NCBI RefSeq assembly: GCF_004570975.1
Contig: NZ_SPPC01000001.1
Span: 354,714-418,713, forward strand
Direction: 5' to 3'
DNA: 64,000 bases
Source of the DNA: Barnesiella sp. WM24
GTDB taxonomy: Bacteria; Bacteroidota; Bacteroidia; Bacteroidales; Muribaculaceae
The notes beneath the pieces were generated by a model. The model did not search any database. It had not been told where the DNA came from and saw only the letters and a list, made by a program, of their open reading frames with translations. Below, piece after piece: positions 41,410 to 50,014 of the stretch (positions within the stretch are counted from its first letter, which is position 1; each line of letters starts with the position of its first letter). The translations under genes were made by a program, and so were the position numbers.

Positions 41410-42897
41410 TTAAACGGTCGGTTCGCCCTCGTAATAGGTGTTTGCGCGGGCTTCTTCTTCCTGTATCTCGGCTATTTCAGCGTCCGGGTCTTCCGCCCAA
41501 CCCAAACGGCGGACGGTGGCTTTTTGACTTGCAACGGGCTTTTGTCCGTTGGCGGCTTGAAGCATATTTATTTTCGCCTGTTCGTCCTCAATAATGTAGG
41601 GCGTTATCCGGGGCGAAACGATAAGACGGCGGGCCGCGTCCTTGTTCTTGATGTTAGCCGCTCCGAGATAGGCTAACAATATGTTGGCGCGTCGGGTTAG
41701 GTAGTCGTCGAATACTTCCATTTTGTCCTGTACTTTTAGGTGTGCGTCCATAAATAGAAGTTGAAGGGCTACGCCGCTAATTGCGCCTATGCCCTTGACG
41801 CTCTCAAAGGAAATGTCGGGCGTTTGGGTAATGGCGTATATGAGCCGGAGAAGCGTGTCTATTTCCAACTTCACGCTTTCGGGGGCTTGGTTCCATGATA
41901 AGTAGGTAGCCTTCGCGCCTTCTTCGCCTTCTATTATGGCCCCGGCTTCTCCCTTCCTTGCGAAGCCTAATATTTTGCCTTCTACAAAGATTTTCGGCGA
42001 AGCGTGGTAGTCGTTGGTATCGGCGAAGTTGGAAAGTAACTTTTCCAATCGGTCTATAAGGCTTTGTACGTCTTCCCACTCTACGGCGGGTTGGCACCCG
42101 TAAACGACGGGAATTTTACCTATTTCCAATTCTTTGGGGTAGCCCTCGACTAACTCCCAGTTCTTGGCTTCCGTTCCTGTCGGGCCTTCCGCCGTCCATA
42201 AGTAGTGCGCGTCCTTCGTGTAGGTTTCAAAGTACGTCCGTGTAGTAAGGTCGTCCGCCTTCTTCACAAACTCACGGGAGAAGGCTACAAGGTCGCGGGT
42301 ATCGTCGAAGTATGGGTAAAGTTTATCCCCGAACATAGGGCTAAACAGGGCTACGCGGAACTTCATTTTAGTTGGAAAGCCATAAAGGGTGTGTTCCTCG
42401 TCGGTTTCCACCGGGTACCAATATTCCGCCACTTCGGTACTACTGAAAAGGCTACGGGCTACGCGGCGGTTAAGGGTCTTTTCCTTAACGTCGTGGAATA
42501 CTCGCTTAAGGGCGGCAAGTATGGCCTTTTCGTCGGAGCCTTCCGGGGTCGCGTCGTAGGCTACCGGGTTGCCGAAAGTAAAGGCGACGGCGCGTTTTAC
42601 TATCAACTTTTGAAGGGCTAATGCGATGCGGGCTACGGGTTCTATTCTAAACCCGCTTTCGGTCGTCATCTCGGCGTTTACGTTGATGTTCTTTACTTCG
42701 CCGTATTCCTCGCTATTCTTGTCGGTTACTACGATTTTGTCCGGGCGTTTCCGGGGGTCGTTAATGTCGTGCAGCTTTGGGTCATACTGCGCGTTGTACT
42801 GCTCCGAATTGGGAAGGGTCGTAAGTCGTCCGTTCCTCAGTTCGTTAATGGCGGCGGCGTGGTCGCCTGTCTTTAGAAGTTCGTCTATTGGGGGCAT
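41410..42897 (-). CDS. Portal protein (SPP1 gp6-like)
   Basis: 495 residues with the portal pattern of SPP1-type phages: an N-terminal helical lead, EEHTLYGFPTKMKFRVALFSP in the wing, GYPKELEIGKIPVVYGCQ, and a clip/crown region rich in helical MDAHLKVQDKMEVFDDYLTRR. It forms the dodecameric gate through which the terminase pumps DNA. Its neighbours are the large terminase and MuF genes, the canonical order. Confidence 0.9.
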   Translation of the reverse strand: MPPIDELLKTGDHAAAINELRNGRLTTLPNSEQYNAQYDPKLHDINDPRKRPDKIVVTDKNSEEYGEVKNINVNAEMTTESGFRIEPVARIALALQKLIVKRAVAFTFGNPVAYDATPEGSDEKAILAALKRVFHDVKEKTLNRRVARSLFSSTEVAEYWYPVETDEEHTLYGFPTKMKFRVALFSPMFGDKLYPYFDDTRDLVAFSREFVKKADDLTTRTYFETYTKDAHYLWTAEGPTGTEAKNWELVEGYPKELEIGKIPVVYGCQPAVEWEDVQSLIDRLEKLLSNFADTNDYHASPKIFVEGKILGFARKGEAGAIIEGEEGAKATYLSWNQAPESVKLEIDTLLRLIYAITQTPDISFESVKGIGAISGVALQLLFMDAHLKVQDKMEVFDDYLTRRANILLAYLGAANIKNKDAARRLIVSPRITPYIIEDEQAKINMLQAANGQKPVASQKATVRRLGWAEDPDAEIAEIQEEEARANTYYEGEPTV

Positions 42898-42911
42898 AGT
42901 CGTTGTTATTG

Positions 42912-44375
42912 TTAGTTAAACATTCTTTTCAATTTCGTTATATTGGTCTTCCCGTCGGGTCGCTTCTCCACGGTTCCGGTTAAAGCGTCCGGCGCGTCGT
43001 CGTGGGCGTTCCTTCCTTGCTTCTTATACTTGGTTATTGCTTGGTAGAACTTGGGGAATAGGTGCGCCCAATCCTTCGGAAAGTGCGTTAGGTTCTGCAC
43101 TTCGCCGGAATGGTTGAAGATACGGACATCCTTATTTTCGCTTTGGTGGAACCAGCGTATTACCGTCTTCCTGTTTCCCAACGTCCGGCAGTTTTCCTCA
43201 ACCTTACGGGCGAAGCCACGGCCGCCGTTGTTGCTCTCTATAATCGCTTCTTCTACCTCCCACTTCGTAAGAATACGCGCCGTTTCCGGCTCGGTCGTTT
43301 CCATAGCGGCCTGGGTGTAATACACGTCTAAAATGAAGTTGCCTATTTCCGTTTCCACATAGACAATGCAACATAGGAAGTCGTCGCCCGTGTCGGCAGT
43401 ATCGACGTAGGCTTTAATTTTCCGTTGCTTGGTAATGGGTAATACTTCGTAGGTCTTAAACTCCCTTTCGTACATAAGCCCGGTAAGGGGGCGCGGGTTC
43501 TGCATATACTGCGTTTCAAATACCCACGGGGCTTTGTCCTCTAATTCGTGAAGTTCGGCTAAGGTGTGCTTAAACGGCCATAAGGACTGTTCGTTCCCTC
43601 GGTCGTCCACCTCAATAACGGGAAGGCTTAAAACCGTCCATTCGCCCGGCTCTAACTTTTGAAGGTAGCCGCATAGGTCGTCTTCGTCCAAACGCTGCAT
43701 AATTATAATTATCGGCGTTTTTCGGCTGTTAACGCGGTTTCGTATGGTAGTTTCAAACTTTTGGTTTACCTTCTCGCGGACTAATTCGCTTCGTGCGTCG
43801 TCCGGCTTTATCGGGTCGTCGATGACTATCGCGCCGCCGAACTCTCCGGCTTCGGACGTAATAGCCGCTACTTCGTCGCCTAATTCTTCTTCCTCGTCCT
43901 TATCCACCAAACCCGCGCCGAAGCCTGTTACCTGTCCGGCTGACGAAACGGCGTAAAGTCCGCCGCCCGCCTTCGTGAACCATTTACGGGTATTGACACT
44001 TGTAGGCGCGGCTTCCGGGAATAGACGCTTAAACGAAGGTTCGCGTAGAATTTCCTGTACTCCCCGCGAATTGTCGCGGGCTAAGTCGTCCGAATAACTG
44101 AGGTGTATAAACTTCGCCTTCGGGTTTATGGCGAAGCCTTCCGCGATGAAGGACTTAACGGCTAACTCCGTCTTACCGTAGCGCGGGGCAATGTTTATTA
44201 TTAGCCGGGTTATCTCGCCTTTTAGAACCTTGTCTAACGCTTCGGCTATTCGCTCATGGTGTACGCCTACGACAAACTTACGCTTATACTTTTCTTTGAA
44301 AAAGAAGCGCGTAAAGTTTAGGGTTCCTTGTAGAACCCACGTTTTTATAACGTCTATGTCGCGGCAGAAACTCAT
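42912..44375 (-). CDS. Terminase large subunit
   Basis: 487 residues. The ATPase domain has a Walker A-like NIAPRYGKTELA (about 61-72), the Walker B-like AIVIDDPIKPDDARSE and a coupling motif IIIMQRLDEDDL. The RNase H-like nuclease domain has acidic AYVDTADTGDDF, a second Glu in EEAIIESNNGGRGF and the closing DDAPDALTG. It cuts and packages concatemeric DNA together with the small subunit encoded just upstream; their genes abut. Confidence 0.95.
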   Translation of the reverse strand: MSFCRDIDVIKTWVLQGTLNFTRFFFKEKYKRKFVVGVHHERIAEALDKVLKGEITRLIINIAPRYGKTELAVKSFIAEGFAINPKAKFIHLSYSDDLARDNSRGVQEILREPSFKRLFPEAAPTSVNTRKWFTKAGGGLYAVSSAGQVTGFGAGLVDKDEEEELGDEVAAITSEAGEFGGAIVIDDPIKPDDARSELVREKVNQKFETTIRNRVNSRKTPIIIIMQRLDEDDLCGYLQKLEPGEWTVLSLPVIEVDDRGNEQSLWPFKHTLAELHELEDKAPWVFETQYMQNPRPLTGLMYEREFKTYEVLPITKQRKIKAYVDTADTGDDFLCCIVYVETEIGNFILDVYYTQAAMETTEPETARILTKWEVEEAIIESNNGGRGFARKVEENCRTLGNRKTVIRWFHQSENKDVRIFNHSGEVQNLTHFPKDWAHLFPKFYQAITKYKKQGRNAHDDAPDALTGTVEKRPDGKTNITKLKRMFN

Positions 44376-44813
44376 TTAATATTTCTCGTTTAGGCTTTTG
44401 AATAAGTCGGCCGCTTCTTCTTTCGTAAGCGTCCGAGCGGGTATCAAGTCGCCGCCGTCCTTCCCGGTTAATTCCATTCGCTGTGTGGGCTTCCCGTACT
44501 GACGTTCGCGCAGCTTGTCTAACGTCGTGGTCTTCCCGTTTTTCATATCCGAAAGGACGGCAATAGCAAGCCCTTTTGGGTACGCGGGCGCGTCTTCCCA
44601 CTTCGCTAATAATTTAAGGTCGTTCGCGCTGAACGACAATATAGCGGCTTCCCATTCGTCAATTTCGACGGAGGAAAGGCTGTAAAACTTCTTTGCGCGG
44701 GCCTTGCTCCCGAATATCTTTACAAGCTGTTCGGGTACGCGGCTTTTCGGTCGCCCTTTCGGGTTTCCGCTCTGCCCCGGCTTGAAGGGTATAAGGTTTT
44801 GTTCGTTGGCCAT
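44376..44813 (-). CDS. Terminase small subunit, DUF5681-like
   Basis: 145 residues. The N-terminus LIPFKPGQSGNPKGRPKSR carries the FKPGQSGNPKGRP motif common in small terminases and related DNA-binding phage proteins. The rest is helical, ending TLTKEEAADLFKSLNEKY. It abuts the large subunit gene. Role assigned from motif and position. Confidence 0.8.
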   Translation of the reverse strand: MANEQNLIPFKPGQSGNPKGRPKSRVPEQLVKIFGSKARAKKFYSLSSVEIDEWEAAILSFSANDLKLLAKWEDAPAYPKGLAIAVLSDMKNGKTTTLDKLRERQYGKPTQRMELTGKDGGDLIPARTLTKEEAADLFKSLNEKY

Positions 44814-44852
44814 CGCTTTTCTCTGATAATGGTTGTTTTTCTCTCTGTTCCT

Positions 44853-46277
44853 TTATTCTCGTTCCGGCGCGTCTTCGTCCGGCGCGAAGTTTCCTAATAA
44901 TTCCGCCTTGTCGCCCGTGTATTCCTCCCAACGCTTTATAATCACGTCTATGTAGGCGGGGTCTAATTCCACGGTATAACAGGAGCGGGCTAACTGTTCG
45001 GCCGCCATAAGGGTGCTTCCGCTTCCGCCGAATAGGTCTAAGACGACTTCGCCGGGGCGTGTGCTGTTCTTAATCGCCCTGCCCATAAGTTTAATAGGCT
45101 TCATCGTGGGGTGGTCGGCTGAACGTAGCGGCTTGTCTTCGTGTATGACTGTCGTAGGTGTCGCTTCGCCCAATAGCGAACGAAGAAGGGCTTTAAGTTC
45201 GTCCTTCGTCATAGCGTCTATGTCCGGGCCGGGGTCTTCCAACACGGTAAGAAGGTCGCGGCGGTTTACGAAGAAGTGCGACGCGCCGGGCTTCCACCCG
45301 TATAGGCAGGGTTCGTGCTTCCATTGGTAGTCCTGTCGGCCTAATACCATGTTGTTCTTAACCCATATAAGAATTTGTTTCAAATCCCAACCCACGGATT
45401 TTACTGCTAATTTGAAGTTAAGCCCTTCCGTTCCAGCGTGCCAAATGTAGAACGCGCCGCCCTTCTTGAGAAAGCGGTTTGCGTTTTCAAAAGCTGCCGT
45501 AAGGAAGTCCAAAAACGCGCCGTCCTCCATCTTGTCGTTGGCGATGTCTTTCTGTACTCTGTTTCCTTTGTCTGCGGCGTTTAGGGCTTCGTTCTTGCTC
45601 GAATAGTCCACGTTATAGGGCGGGTCGGTCAGAAGTAAGTCTACCTTCCCTTCGCCTATAAGAATATCCAACACTTCGGGGCTTGTGCTGTCGCCACAGA
45701 TAAGGCGGTGGTTTCCCAATCGGTAAACGTCGCCGTATCGGGCTTTCGGCTTCTTCGGTAGGTTCTCAGCTACGTTAAAGTCGTCTTCTTCCGCGTCTTC
45801 TTCCGCTTTGCCCGTATCAATGTCGGGAAGGTCTACGCCCCAATGGTCTAAGTCTTCTATATCCCATTCGTTGGCTAAGTCGTCCATATCCCAATCGCCG
45901 AAGGCTACGTTATCTTTTATCACTATCGCCCGCAACTTCTCCGGCGGTGTTTCCGGCGGTATAATCTTGGCTATTGTTTCCGTATAGCCCAATTCTTTAA
46001 GGGCGCGGTAACGCATATTTCCGCCTATAATGACGTTCAACCCGTTGTGTTGGTAAATAAGCACTTCCCGAAGTGCCAACATTTCCGGGTCGTCCTGTAT
46101 CGACGCTTTCAACTTCCTAAACTTAACGTCGTCCTTCATTTGGCGCGGGTTCTTCGGAACGCCGGGAATTTGCCCTTTGTTGGGTTCTATGTCGCTAAGA
46201 CGGACTACGACGCTTTGCACCAATCCCGCGAGGGGCTTGGCGGCTGTCGCTTCCTGTGTTGTCTTTTTCTTTGCCAT
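44853..46277 (-). CDS. ParB-domain DNA N6-adenine/N4-cytosine methyltransferase
   Basis: 474 residues. Residues about 25-125 form a ParB/sulfiredoxin-like nuclease domain (RLSDIEPNKGQIP, NVIIGGNMRYRALKELGY). A beta-class methyltransferase follows with DPPY at 218-221 in LLLTDPPYNVDYS and the AdoMet motif VLDLFGGSGSTLMAAEQ near 420. It probably methylates a short specific site in phage DNA, to resist host restriction or to mark DNA for packaging. It lies immediately upstream of the terminase genes. No cognate endonuclease gene is near. Confidence 0.9.
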   Translation of the reverse strand: MAKKKTTQEATAAKPLAGLVQSVVVRLSDIEPNKGQIPGVPKNPRQMKDDVKFRKLKASIQDDPEMLALREVLIYQHNGLNVIIGGNMRYRALKELGYTETIAKIIPPETPPEKLRAIVIKDNVAFGDWDMDDLANEWDIEDLDHWGVDLPDIDTGKAEEDAEEDDFNVAENLPKKPKARYGDVYRLGNHRLICGDSTSPEVLDILIGEGKVDLLLTDPPYNVDYSSKNEALNAADKGNRVQKDIANDKMEDGAFLDFLTAAFENANRFLKKGGAFYIWHAGTEGLNFKLAVKSVGWDLKQILIWVKNNMVLGRQDYQWKHEPCLYGWKPGASHFFVNRRDLLTVLEDPGPDIDAMTKDELKALLRSLLGEATPTTVIHEDKPLRSADHPTMKPIKLMGRAIKNSTRPGEVVLDLFGGSGSTLMAAEQLARSCYTVELDPAYIDVIIKRWEEYTGDKAELLGNFAPDEDAPERE

Positions 46278-46295
46278 TGTGTCGGGGTGTTAAGG

Positions 46296-46439
46296 TTAGA
46301 ATGGTGCCGGGCCTGTCGGGCCTCCGCCGAATGGATCCGCCCAATAAGCCATAGACGGGCCGCGCATACTTGCCGCCGTCGAACTCTGTATAGTGGAACC
46401 GTTGCCGCCGCTTCCTGTGCTTCCGTTGTCTTCTGCCAT
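46296..46439 (-). CDS. Very small Gly/Ser-rich phage protein
   Basis: 47 residues (MAEDNGSTGSGGNGSTIQSS, then TAASMRGPSMAYWADPFGGG), in the gap between the methyltransferase and PLD-like genes. Composition is low-complexity at the start, but the AYWADPFGG end looks selected. It may be a real small gene; no function known. Confidence 0.45.
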   Translation of the reverse strand: MAEDNGSTGSGGNGSTIQSSTAASMRGPSMAYWADPFGGGPTGPAPF

Positions 46440-46450
46440 AGTCGTAGGGA

Positions 46451-47215
46451 TTAGTCGTTGAATTTCTTTTTTATTAAGTCCGCCCATAGGCTTTTACCCC
46501 ATACCGCTTTCCGTATGGTGGCGTAGCGTTCCAATATCCGGCTAAACATTTCGTCGTAGAAGTCGTAAAGTTCCGGGTTTTCCTCTATTGTGAATTGCTC
46601 TATACTGCCGGAACTGCGAAGGTTCGCCGAACCGTGGGCTATTATCTTCTTCCCGCCTAATGTTTCAAACTGAGCAGTTTTCGTGTGGACGTTCGCTACT
46701 GCTAATTGTAGGCGGTTGTCGATGTCTAATTGTCGGTATATGTAGGGAATTAAAGCCCGTATCTCCATATTGTAGAAGTACGCGCTTACTATAAGGTTAA
46801 GTTCGTCTATATAGCCGTGGGTTATAAGGTTGTGCAGACTGTCTACGTTGTTTTGGTTGAGCGACAGCGTGGAAATTGTCAACTTCTTACACTTGGCGTT
46901 ATTTCTCACTATGAAGGCTTCTAAGAAGTCGCCGAATATGAACGAACCGTTTACTACCACGTCGTAGCGGCTTCCTTCTGTTATTACAATATCCCGCGCC
47001 AACTTTACGGCGTTATCGTACATAACGAAATACGCCGAGGTAGCGTAAACCTTCGGCTTTATATAGCGTGTTTCTTCGCCTACTTCGTCTTCCAATATGT
47101 CGAATAACGCCGTATCGAAGTCGGGCGTTTCTATCCCGATATCGCCTACGTTAAAGTCTAAGCCGTTGTCGTCGGCCTGGGTCTTCTTGGGTATTGTCTT
47201 CTTTTGTCTGCTCAT
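46451..47215 (-). CDS. Phospholipase-D-like (HKD) nuclease-family protein
   Basis: 254 residues. An N-terminal acidic segment leads to a single PLD-like domain ending in ANVHTKTAQFETLGGKKIIAHGSANLRSSGSIEQF. This is the HxK motif region followed by the GSANL turn characteristic of PLD-family nucleases such as Nuc; the second copy may be supplied by dimerisation. Encoded between methyltransferase and membrane protein genes in the packaging region. Substrate unknown: DNA processing or host-directed activity are both possible. Confidence 0.8.
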   Translation of the reverse strand: MSRQKKTIPKKTQADDNGLDFNVGDIGIETPDFDTALFDILEDEVGEETRYIKPKVYATSAYFVMYDNAVKLARDIVITEGSRYDVVVNGSFIFGDFLEAFIVRNNAKCKKLTISTLSLNQNNVDSLHNLITHGYIDELNLIVSAYFYNMEIRALIPYIYRQLDIDNRLQLAVANVHTKTAQFETLGGKKIIAHGSANLRSSGSIEQFTIEENPELYDFYDEMFSRILERYATIRKAVWGKSLWADLIKKKFND

Positions 47216-47317
47216 CTCGTCCTGTGTCTTAATGGAAGAAAAGGCGCGGTTTGGTCGCCGCGCCCTTTCCCGCTTCGGCTGTCGCCGTTGCTCAGCTATA
47301 TGGAATTTCGTAGAAGC

Positions 47318-47614
47318 CTAACTTATCCACGCCCAAACAATGCCCGAAACGGCGTAGTAAAGAAGAAGCCACGTTAAAGCCCCGGCGGTCGTCCATAGGA
47401 AGTCCGCAAATTCCGGCGTTCCCTTCTTCGTTACCCGGTCGTAGACTTCCTTACCGATGCCTACTGCCACGGCAATAGCGACGGCAATAAGGACGGGTAG
47501 GAAGTTGGTGAGAACTCCGGCAATAAGAAGCCCGGCGGCGTAGTGCAGCTTCTTGTCGAACGGTAGCCCTTCAACGAAGGCCACGACTTTTTCTATTACT
47601 TGTTTCGGTGTCAT
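47318..47614 (-). CDS. Small membrane protein, holin candidate (DUF2279/YfiM-like)
   Basis: 98 residues from MTPKQVIEKVVAFVEGL; a longer start would place IR4 inside the coding region. Pattern: FDKKLHYAAGLLIAGVL, then a hydrophobic block, GKEVYDRVTKKGTPEFADFLWTTAGALTWLLLYY, giving three membrane helices. The KLHY...KEVYD spacing resembles YfiM/DUF2279 proteins. With the endolysin lacking a signal peptide, a phage-encoded holin is needed and this is one candidate; it lies far (30 kb) from the lysis genes, which argues against it. Confidence 0.6.
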   Translation of the reverse strand: MTPKQVIEKVVAFVEGLPFDKKLHYAAGLLIAGVLTNFLPVLIAVAIAVAVGIGKEVYDRVTKKGTPEFADFLWTTAGALTWLLLYYAVSGIVWAWIS

Positions 47615-47635
47615 TGGCGTGTTGGTTTCTATGTG

Positions 47636-47670
47636 CAAAGTTAAAGGCTTTATCGTATTATAGTGATACG
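47636..47670 (-). promoter_or_regulatory. Promoter with operator IR4
   Basis: On the minus strand the dyad CGTATCACTATAATACG (47,670-47,654) lies ten bases upstream of a -7 TAACTTTG (47,643-47,636), followed 22 bases later by the ATG at 47,614. The dyad overlaps where -33 would be, as for IR1. Confidence 0.65.
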
Positions 47671-47711
47671 ACAAAGCCTAAAACACTTCGCTAAAACTTC
47701 AAGTCGGGCGG

Positions 47712-48038
47712 TTAGCTTTCTTTGGGTGTCAGTTTTTCTTTTACATGGGGTTGGCTTATGCTATCCCTAAACGGGCTTGCTTTTCGCGGGGTTAGGTCTT
47801 TTTTAAGTACCGCGCCTTCATAGACGCAAAAGGGAAATTCCGAATAGCCGCCCCACGTTGTACCACGCGAATAACAAATACGGTCTACTTGGATTGTTCT
47901 ACCCCTGCCGTCGGTAAGTATGTCGCCAACCTTATAGGGGTTGTTCGCCTTCGCGTATGCTATTGCGAGGTCTTTTTTCTCTTGTTCGTGGCGGGCCTCC
48001 ATTTCCGCCTTCCGCTTTTTGTATTCTTCCTTATCCAT
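47712..48038 (-). CDS. Small phage protein, unknown
   Basis: 108 residues: a coiled charged N-terminus (KEEYKKRKAEMEARHEQEKKDLAIAYAKAN) and a small beta part (KVGDILTDGRGRTIQVDRICYSRG) reminiscent of KOW/SH3-like barrels. It overlaps the VRR-NUC gene by eight bases. No function assigned. Confidence 0.65.
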   Translation of the reverse strand: MDKEEYKKRKAEMEARHEQEKKDLAIAYAKANNPYKVGDILTDGRGRTIQVDRICYSRGTTWGGYSEFPFCVYEGAVLKKDLTPRKASPFRDSISQPHVKEKLTPKES

Positions 48039-48609
48039 TATTTTTGTCGGGGGTTAGGTATGTTTCTATTTGTTCCTTGAACTCGTCGAAGCTGCGGACT
48101 ATGACGTATTTGTTACCCGCTCCTTCGGCGGCGGTCTGCCATTCCTTCTGCGTTGCCCTCTGCCTTCCGTCCTCGGTCTTGAACTCTACGCAAAGCGAAG
48201 CGAAGCCGCCGGAAGGAATAAGTAGAATAACGTCCGCCACGCCCGCCGTAACTCCTTCCGCTTTCATTATCCCGGCTTCCTTCTTATTGCGGAACCCGCC
48301 GTTAGGTACGGCGAAAAGCAATAGCCGAAGGCGTGGGTATTGAAGCCGGAACCAGGTAAAGCAATTCCGTTGTAGGTGGCTTTCTATGTGCCGGGGCTTC
48401 GCCTTCTTCTCGGTGGCGTTGGCTCTCGCTACCAATTCGTCGTAGGTAAGACGACGGGCGGGCTTCCCCTGTTTGGTCCCGGCCGACTTCTCCCGAAGGG
48501 TAGCCGCGCAGGACTTACTGCAGCACTTTCCCCAACCTCGCGCTAAGTTCCGGGTATCGGCTTCGTATAGACGGCCGCAATTATCGCAATTCCTTAATAC
48601 GGTAGCCAT
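48031..48609 (-). CDS. VRR-NUC domain nuclease with N-terminal zinc finger
   Basis: 192 residues from MATVLRNCDNCGRLYEAD. A four-Cys zinc finger (CDNCGRLYEADTRNLARGWG, then KCCSKSC) precedes a VRR-NUC fold: HIESHLQRNCFTWFRL, LLFAVPNGGFRNKKEAGIMKAEGVTAG, VADVILLIP, LCVEFKTEDGRQRATQKEWQ (the DxnEFK catalytic strand). Phage relatives are Holliday-junction or flap nucleases used in replication, recombination or packaging. A start at 48,699 would add residues that overlap the neighbouring gene. Confidence 0.88.
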   Translation of the reverse strand: MATVLRNCDNCGRLYEADTRNLARGWGKCCSKSCAATLREKSAGTKQGKPARRLTYDELVARANATEKKAKPRHIESHLQRNCFTWFRLQYPRLRLLLFAVPNGGFRNKKEAGIMKAEGVTAGVADVILLIPSGGFASLCVEFKTEDGRQRATQKEWQTAAEGAGNKYVIVRSFDEFKEQIETYLTPDKNNG

Positions 48610-48611
48610 AG

Positions 48612-48860
48612 TTATTCCGGGTTCTTGAATATGTCGCTTTTCTCCGTTGTCAAGTAAACGGGTTGTAGCGGTCGGTTGAAGGTTAATAGACTTAGCCAAA
48701 TTTGGCCGGTTTCTGCTACTCGCTGTTTTTCTTCTTCGGTAAGTTCAAAACAGCATATTACTTGCCCGTCCGGGCTTCTATATGCCGGAAGCGGTTCGTA
48801 TAACGGGCGTTGATTCTCGCCGAATACGGCGTTTTGTTCGGGGAAATTTATAGGTTTCAT
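48612..48860 (-). CDS. Conserved small phage protein, unknown
   Basis: 82 residues: MKPINFPEQNAVFGENQRPL, then LPAYRSPDGQVICCFELTEEEKQRVAETGQIW and FNRPLQPVYLTTEK. I recall close relatives in many Bacteroidales prophages near SSB and replication genes; function unknown. It begins two bases after the nuclease gene's alternative upstream region and is probably translated independently. Confidence 0.75.
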   Translation of the reverse strand: MKPINFPEQNAVFGENQRPLYEPLPAYRSPDGQVICCFELTEEEKQRVAETGQIWLSLLTFNRPLQPVYLTTEKSDIFKNPE

Positions 48861-48880
48861 TTTTTCTGTTTTTATTGGTT

Positions 48881-49231
48881 CTAACTATCGGGAAATAACG
48901 AGGGGCTGGGGTTGGGTATGTAGGTCGTGTCGTAAAGTTCGCCTTTCGCTATCTTAAGTTCTACGTTATAGGCGATGTGGGTGCATTGGTGCTTCCCCGT
49001 CTTAAGGTCGTAGAAGTCCACTACAAACGAATTGTCGGTAATGTCTTCGCCCTTCCTTTTGTGGCGGACGCGCCCTTTATACTGCATCCCTTCCTTCCAC
49101 CCATATAGACGCTTTAGAGTCGCCGGGGCTATCCTTACCGGGGCGTTGGGGCATTGCCTATAAGTCGCCCTTATCTCGTCGCCCGGAAGAAGCGTAACGG
49201 TTCTTTGTGGGTAATGCTCAAAAGTAGCCAT
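48881..49231 (-). CDS. Small phage protein, unknown
   Basis: 116 residues, basic, mixed alpha/beta (VTLLPGDEIRATYRQ, VRHKRKGEDITDNSFVVDFYDL). No cysteine motif. It overlaps the SSB gene by one base, so is probably coexpressed with replication proteins. Not recognised. Confidence 0.65.
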   Translation of the reverse strand: MATFEHYPQRTVTLLPGDEIRATYRQCPNAPVRIAPATLKRLYGWKEGMQYKGRVRHKRKGEDITDNSFVVDFYDLKTGKHQCTHIAYNVELKIAKGELYDTTYIPNPSPSLFPDS

Positions 49232-49668
49232 TAGCGTCTAAATGGGTCGTCGTTAGGGTTGGCGAAGGGGTCGTAGCCGCCGGGGGCTGTTCCGTAGGTG
49301 CTTCCCGTTCCGTAAGCTGCGCCGGGCTGTGTCTGCTGTTGGTTCTGCTGTGCGTCCGGCTTGCTTCCGAGCAGTTCTAACTCGGTAACGGTGCAATTTA
49401 GGCCGGCTTCTACGCCGTTCCTTCCCGTGTAGGGTTTGGCGGTAAGGTTTCCCCGGCAGAATACCTGTGTTCCCTTCTTGAGGTACTGAACTACCGCGCC
49501 GTCGCCGGGCTTAAGACAACTTACCCACGTCGTCCGGGCTACGGTGTTGCCCTGTGCGTCCTTGAAACGCTCCGAAGTCGCCACGTTGAAGGCGATGTAA
49601 CGCTTCCCGTTGAACTCTTTAATTTCCGCGTCGGATCCAATGTATCCGACAAAATCTACTTTTAACAT
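49231..49668 (-). CDS. ssb: Single-stranded DNA-binding protein
   Basis: 145 residues from MLKVDFVGYIGSDAEIKEFN, with an OB fold (YIAFNVATSERFKDAQGNTV, TTWVSCLKPGDGAVVQYLKKGTQVFCRGNL), a Gln/Gly/Pro-rich linker and the acidic tip DPFANPNDDPFRR in place of the usual DDIPF. Family role: coats ssDNA and recruits replication and repair enzymes. It is adjacent to phage recombination and replication genes. The longer upstream start adds an unrelated Asn/Gln-rich segment and is rejected. Confidence 0.93.
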   Translation of the reverse strand: MLKVDFVGYIGSDAEIKEFNGKRYIAFNVATSERFKDAQGNTVARTTWVSCLKPGDGAVVQYLKKGTQVFCRGNLTAKPYTGRNGVEAGLNCTVTELELLGSKPDAQQNQQQTQPGAAYGTGSTYGTAPGGYDPFANPNDDPFRR

Positions 49669-49696
49669 AGTTTGCTGTTTTTGTTTGGGGTTATGG

Positions 49697-50014
49697 TTAT
49701 TTGGTTTTCTTGGGAATGAAGCCGACGTAAAGGCTTGCTTCGTATTCAATCAAGCCGCCCGGTACGGGTGCAATGTCGGCGCGGGTTCTTATGTAGTCGC
49801 CTTTGATTACTTGCTCCGCGACTTCGGCTATAAGCTGCCCCCTTATTAGGCTGACAACTCCGGGCGGTGGCATTGTGCCGTCGGTTGGCGCGTATGCGTC
49901 GGAACGGACAATTTTAGCCACTTGGTAGCCCGGCGGAAGGGTCGCGGGCGTTTCGGGGTGTAGGGCATAAGCCCAACGGCGAAGCAACGCCGCGAATTTG
50001 TCTTTAATCTTCAT
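49697..50014 (-). CDS. Small phage protein, unknown
   Basis: 105 residues: a short basic helix (KIKDKFAALLRRWAYALHP), then strands (GYQVAKIVRSDAYAP, GLIEYEASLYVGFIP). Overlaps the cytosine methyltransferase gene by four bases. Family not recognised. Confidence 0.6.
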   Translation of the reverse strand: MKIKDKFAALLRRWAYALHPETPATLPPGYQVAKIVRSDAYAPTDGTMPPPGVVSLIRGQLIAEVAEQVIKGDYIRTRADIAPVPGGLIEYEASLYVGFIPKKTK